From Diphasiastrum complanatum (taxonomy: Eukaryota; Streptophyta; Lycopodiopsida; Lycopodiales; Lycopodiaceae), in the NCBI GenBank assembly GCA_029204225.1, contig CM055110.1:1300675-1364674 (forward strand): a stretch of DNA of 64,000 nt, in the 5' to 3' direction. Made by a program: the position numbers and the translations under genes. The notes under the pieces were generated by a model that had not been told where the DNA came from, ran no database searches, and saw nothing but the letters and a program-made list of their open reading frames with translations. Each line of letters starts with the position of its first letter. Position 1 is the stretch's first letter. This document shows positions 60,694 to 64,000 of the stretch, in pieces.

Positions 60694-62044
60694 TTACTGT
60701 GGTGGCCAGTACTTGTGCAACCGGCTACCGTTGATGGGTGTGTCGAAGGTAGTCTCATCAAGCTGTTCTAAGTTCACGGCCCCATGATTAAGAATTTCCT
60801 TGATCCTATAAGGACCTTTGTCCATGAATTTTAACTTCCCCTTGATCGCCTTGGTTTTAAACATTAGGACCAATCTCCTGAATGAAGATCCTTCTTTTGT
60901 AATCTGCAATCATGCCAAGCCTTGCGTCTTTTCTTTTCAGCTGCCAGTGCATGCACAAGTAGTAAGCGTGTTTCGCAGAGTTTATGCAGAGCTTCGTGGC
61001 GTAGCGGTAGAGATTTGAACTCATTAAGACGTTGCGCAATGGCAATCCTTAATGAAGGAACTAAAAACACTACTGACATCATAGCATCATGACCATATAC
61101 CAATTGGAAGGGTGTTTGATCAGTGCTCCTTTATATGCTGTCCTGAATGCCCACAATGCAGCATGCAACTTGTGTTCCCAATCTGATCTGCTAGCTTCAA
61201 CTATTTTCGTGAGCACGCTACACAAGATCTTATTGGATGATTCTGCTTGCCCATTACCACAAGGATAATAAGGCGTACTAGTTCTATGGATCTCGAAGAA
61301 TTCCTCCAACAGGACCTTGATGGTCTCCTTGATGAAATGGCTTCCACGGTCACTGACTAGTTCCACCGGACACCCGAAGCGCACAATGATATTTTCATAA
61401 AGGAACTTGGTAGTGGTCCTAGCATTAGCTACTCTTACTGCCTTGGCTTCGACCCATTTGGTGAGGTAGTCTATGGCTATGATTATGGATTAAGCTTGGG
61501 AACTCCTTGCTACAGGATGAATTGGACCAATATAATCCAATCCCCATTTTCCGAACGGTGCTTGGGCTAAGACTGGGTGCAGTAGATCATAGTTCAATCT
61601 TGTTGGTCTCCTTGCCCTTTGGCACACATCGCACTTTTTCAAGTATTCCTCCGTGTCTTTATGAATCGTTGGCCACCAACATCCTGATTGCAAGATCTTG
61701 CGAACTATAATGTCAGATGCAAAATGACCTTCACCCATGCCTTTATGTGAAAGCAAAATGATCTGGGTGGTCTCATGAGAAAGAATACACCACCGAAGAA
61801 TTCCGTCTGGACCTCTTTGGTACAATTGGCCGGCAATCAGCTGATAAGGTCTAGCCTTCAAGATCAATTTCCGTAGTTCCGCCTTTGGTAGTGATTTGTT
61901 TGGTTGGCCCCGCATTAGATATTCAACAATGTCGGCAGCCCATTCTGGTACTGTATCCACGTAAAACAAGGCAGCATCTACCAGCTCATCGTCGGGTTGG
62001 GTTGCAATCTCCTTTCCCTTGATTTGTGACACATGATCTGCCAT
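60694..62044 (-). pseudogene. Gypsy integrase (copy D)
   Basis: In minus order: ADHVSQIKGKEIATQPDDEL, YLMRGQPNKSLPKAELRKLI, LSHKGMGEGHFASDIIV and CDVCQRARRP (H2C2), KWGLDYIGPIHPVARSSQA, then a stop and RFGCPVELVSDRGSHFIKET (second Asp), TSTPYYPCGNGQAESSNKIL (catalytic Glu kept), HKLHAALWAFRTAYKG, KRLNEFKSLPLRHEALHKL, FMDKGPYRIKEILNHGAVNL and SRLHKYWPPQ-stop. Catalytic residues can be read, but three or four shifts split the frame. It serves as the reference for the deletions in copies A and B. Confidence 0.88.
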
Positions 62045-62480
62045 GTAGTGTTATTTTCCCTTGCGAACTACTATCCGAAAATCAAATTCCAACAACAAAA
62101 GGAGCCATCTGGTGATTCTCTCGGTGTTGCAAGTTTTATTAATGAGATATAGCAAGGGTTGATGGTCCGTATAAAAAGCAAAATGTGTGGCCATCAAATA
62201 GTGTCGAAACTTCTTACCCACATAGATCATTGCCAATGCTTCTCGCTCGGTGGTGAATAATTCATTTCGGTATCACTGAGCTATCGGCTTGCAAATCGGA
62301 TTGGAAAATCCTTTTTTGTGGCTGGGTTAAGACCGCTCCAACTGCATACTTCGATGCGTCCGTATGCACGTGGAACTCAATGGACCAATTGGGTGGTCGT
62401 AGGATTGGTGCTGATACCAATGCATCCTTATCTTCTGGAAAGCCTTTAGAGCTTCCTCATTCCAATGTGGATCCCTACGG
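62045..62480 (-). pseudogene. Gypsy RNase H; RT deleted (copy D)
   Basis: In minus order: PHWNEEALKA, then YRNELFTTEREALAMIYVGK, HFAFYTDHQPLLYLINKT (RNase H) and ITRWLLLLLEFDFRIVVRKG. Upstream, sequence of the linker (YTLDNVVIMM) is joined directly to PHWNEEAL near 62,476. All RT fingers and palm, including the DD motif, are therefore missing. Confidence 0.82.
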
Positions 62481-63415
62481 CATCATGATTACCACGTTGT
62501 CCAATGTATAATTCTTGAAAGTATCAGGCATCTCATGAACTGGAGCTCGTCGAGATTCCTCTTTCAGCACATTGATCTTGGCCCGACTGGTCATTTTTTA
62601 TTTTCTGTCACCTGTGTAGAAGATGACGCTGTATCTGAGTCCACCTTGTTTGACTTCAAGGAATCCAACACCTTCTTTTTGCTCTTTTTTGTCATTTTGG
62701 TGGGTTCATCCTTGTTGTCCTTCTTTGGGGTTGCTGTGACATTCGCCTCATGGTTGCGAATATCAACGTCTACTGTAGCTATTGCCTCTTCGGGTAGGTC
62801 ACTCCATCGGATCACCTGGTTGTAGCGCTGTTTCAACTGATTCTTCTTATTCGTAGGTGCCTTGGGTGGTTCGATCCTTGAGACTTTCGCCATAGCAGAC
62901 CTTTGTGGTAGTTGAGCTGGTACCTTCTTGGTTCCGTAACGATCTGGGTCCATGTGGTGTAGGACTTGTTCATTAGTCAGCTCAATCTCCTTATTATAAG
63001 TTAGAGCATGTTGCCAAGGGACTAGATTATCGTCCACTGGGTTCTCAATCGGCTTCGCTGACAGCCATGCTATGTTTATCATATTCACTCCAAATGTGAT
63101 TGGTGTGTCCATAGTGTAACATTTGGGTGAAGATGTACTCGGTTCTGGATCTGATTCATATTGACATGCCTGGCAATCAATAGTTGCTAATGCATCTGTC
63201 CATCTCATGACATCCGTCTTTGAATGATAGTGACCTCCCTTGGCTGGCCTTGGGCGGTCAAACGTATGATCTGTCGTGGATGATCCGTCATCAGCTTTGG
63301 GTGCAATAGGTTTCACCGCCCATGTGGTTGGATCTACTTTTATAGCCTGTTCTCTGTTCTCGAAGGTGAGTTTCCATGTACTCCAATTGTGTACTACTTG
63401 CGCAGCCCTCAACCA
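62481..63415 (-). pseudogene. Gypsy PR-RT linker (copy D)
   Basis: A 273-codon open frame (62,591-63,412) starts inside pol. It reads WSTWKLTFENREQAIKVDPT, FGVNMINIAWLSAKPIENP, LTYNKEIELTNEQVLHHMDP, RYNQVIRWSDLPEEAIATVD and a Lys/Asp/Ser-rich end. It is the same linker as in copies B and C, but longer because it is not truncated. No catalytic motif is apparent. It may be a spacer or an unrecognised domain. Confidence 0.65.
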
Positions 63416-64000
63416 TGGTCTTCCCAGTAAATACGGTATGCAGATGGAGATTCAAGTATATTCATGACCACAAAAGTAATCACATATTGCATGTATGCTA
63501 TCTTTATGGGAATATCAGCAACTACACCTTTTGGTTTCACACAGGATTGATCTGCTAGCTTGATGGCGAATCTGGCTGGCTTCAATCCTTGTAGTCCCCA
63601 TTTTTCGTACAAAGTAGTGGAGATCAGATTGACACCCGATCATCCATCTACCACTACCGCCTCGTCCTCGTATCTCTTGTGTTTGATTGGCAAGGTGATG
63701 TTGTGTTCCTCACTCTCCCATGCTGCTCCGATGTGGAGGACGTTACTTGTTTCATCATAGCCCGCCAATAGATGGGCTCAGGCGCCACTGGCTCCTCATC
63801 CGCTTTGGCCCATTCAGCTAAAAGGCTTTTCGCTTGTGGTGCAATCCGTAGTAGTTCTCTGAGGGGTAAACTAACGTGGCTTGACAACAAGACTGTGAGC
63901 CTTTCAGTGCGTGGTTCCTCAGGCTCCACCATGTGAAAAGGTGGTTCATGTTGGTGCAACCGATCATTCTGATCAGTGCGCAGTGGTGAGCCCGTTTGCG
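63416..64000 (-). pseudogene. Gypsy protease and gag-pol junction (copy D), runs off window
   Basis: The minus strand gives EPPFHMVEPEEPRTERLTVL, LLRIAPQAKSLLAEW and HEDEA-type sequence, then the aspartic protease core AVVVDG-stop-SGVNLISTTLYEKWGL. The active-site region (expected D-G-G-S-G) has a TGA in place of the second Gly codon. Next come FAIKLADQSCVKPKGVVADI, the protease flap region, and YAYMQYVIT-like sequence. The element continues beyond base 64,000, where gag would be expected. Confidence 0.75.

Overview
This is nuclear DNA from a plant, most likely a flowering plant with a large, retrotransposon-rich genome. The evidence is dense nested Ty1/copia and Ty3/gypsy LTR elements with plant-type primer-binding sites (initiator-Met for copia, Asp-like for gypsy), long (GA)n tracts, and two split genes with GT..AG introns. 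The species cannot be told from the window. Nearly every long reading frame is decayed retrotransposon coding sequence. No bacterial gene, CRISPR array, rRNA or tRNA gene was found.

Layout. 0-8.7 kb: remains of a gypsy family, with a + strand integrase end (copy A) and a - strand pol (copy B) preceded by a leader, an Asp-like primer site and an LTR. B is split by a copia element flanked by the 5-bp duplication GGCAG. 8.7-20.9 kb: copia family 'X', a - strand element (about 9.7-17.6 kb) with an unrelated element lodged in its gag, facing a + strand X copy (17.8-20.9 kb). 20.9-26 kb: a mosaic of copia pieces in both orientations. 27-32 kb: copia 'W', whose 3' LTR is split by LTR element 'G', which has almost no interior. 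32.9-34.9 kb: a host LisH-domain gene. 36.8-40.5 kb: gypsy copy C. 40.5-43.8 kb: a G-type LTR, a tandem repeat and the 5' end of another gypsy element (E). 45.1-48.0 kb: a host gene for a secreted, probably GPI-anchored EGF-like protein, reconstructed here as ten exons with an uninterrupted 379-codon frame. 50-51.8 kb: the 5' end of a copia element (H). 52.1-54.9 kb: two copia fragments back to back. 56.5-64 kb: gypsy copy D.

The two host genes are the parts most likely to be functional. Among the repeats, the most notable feature is shared by gypsy copies A, C and D: after integrase comes about 1 kb of non-coding DNA with a TATA box and many copies of a TGCGAGRGTT-like motif, then the start or remains of an extra reading frame (about 3 kb in D). 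This frame has an N-terminal domain I do not recognise, a Ser/Thr/Pro-rich stretch, coiled coil and a C-terminal domain. C and D have each lost reverse transcriptase through different deletions, and the copia element X1 has lost integrase.
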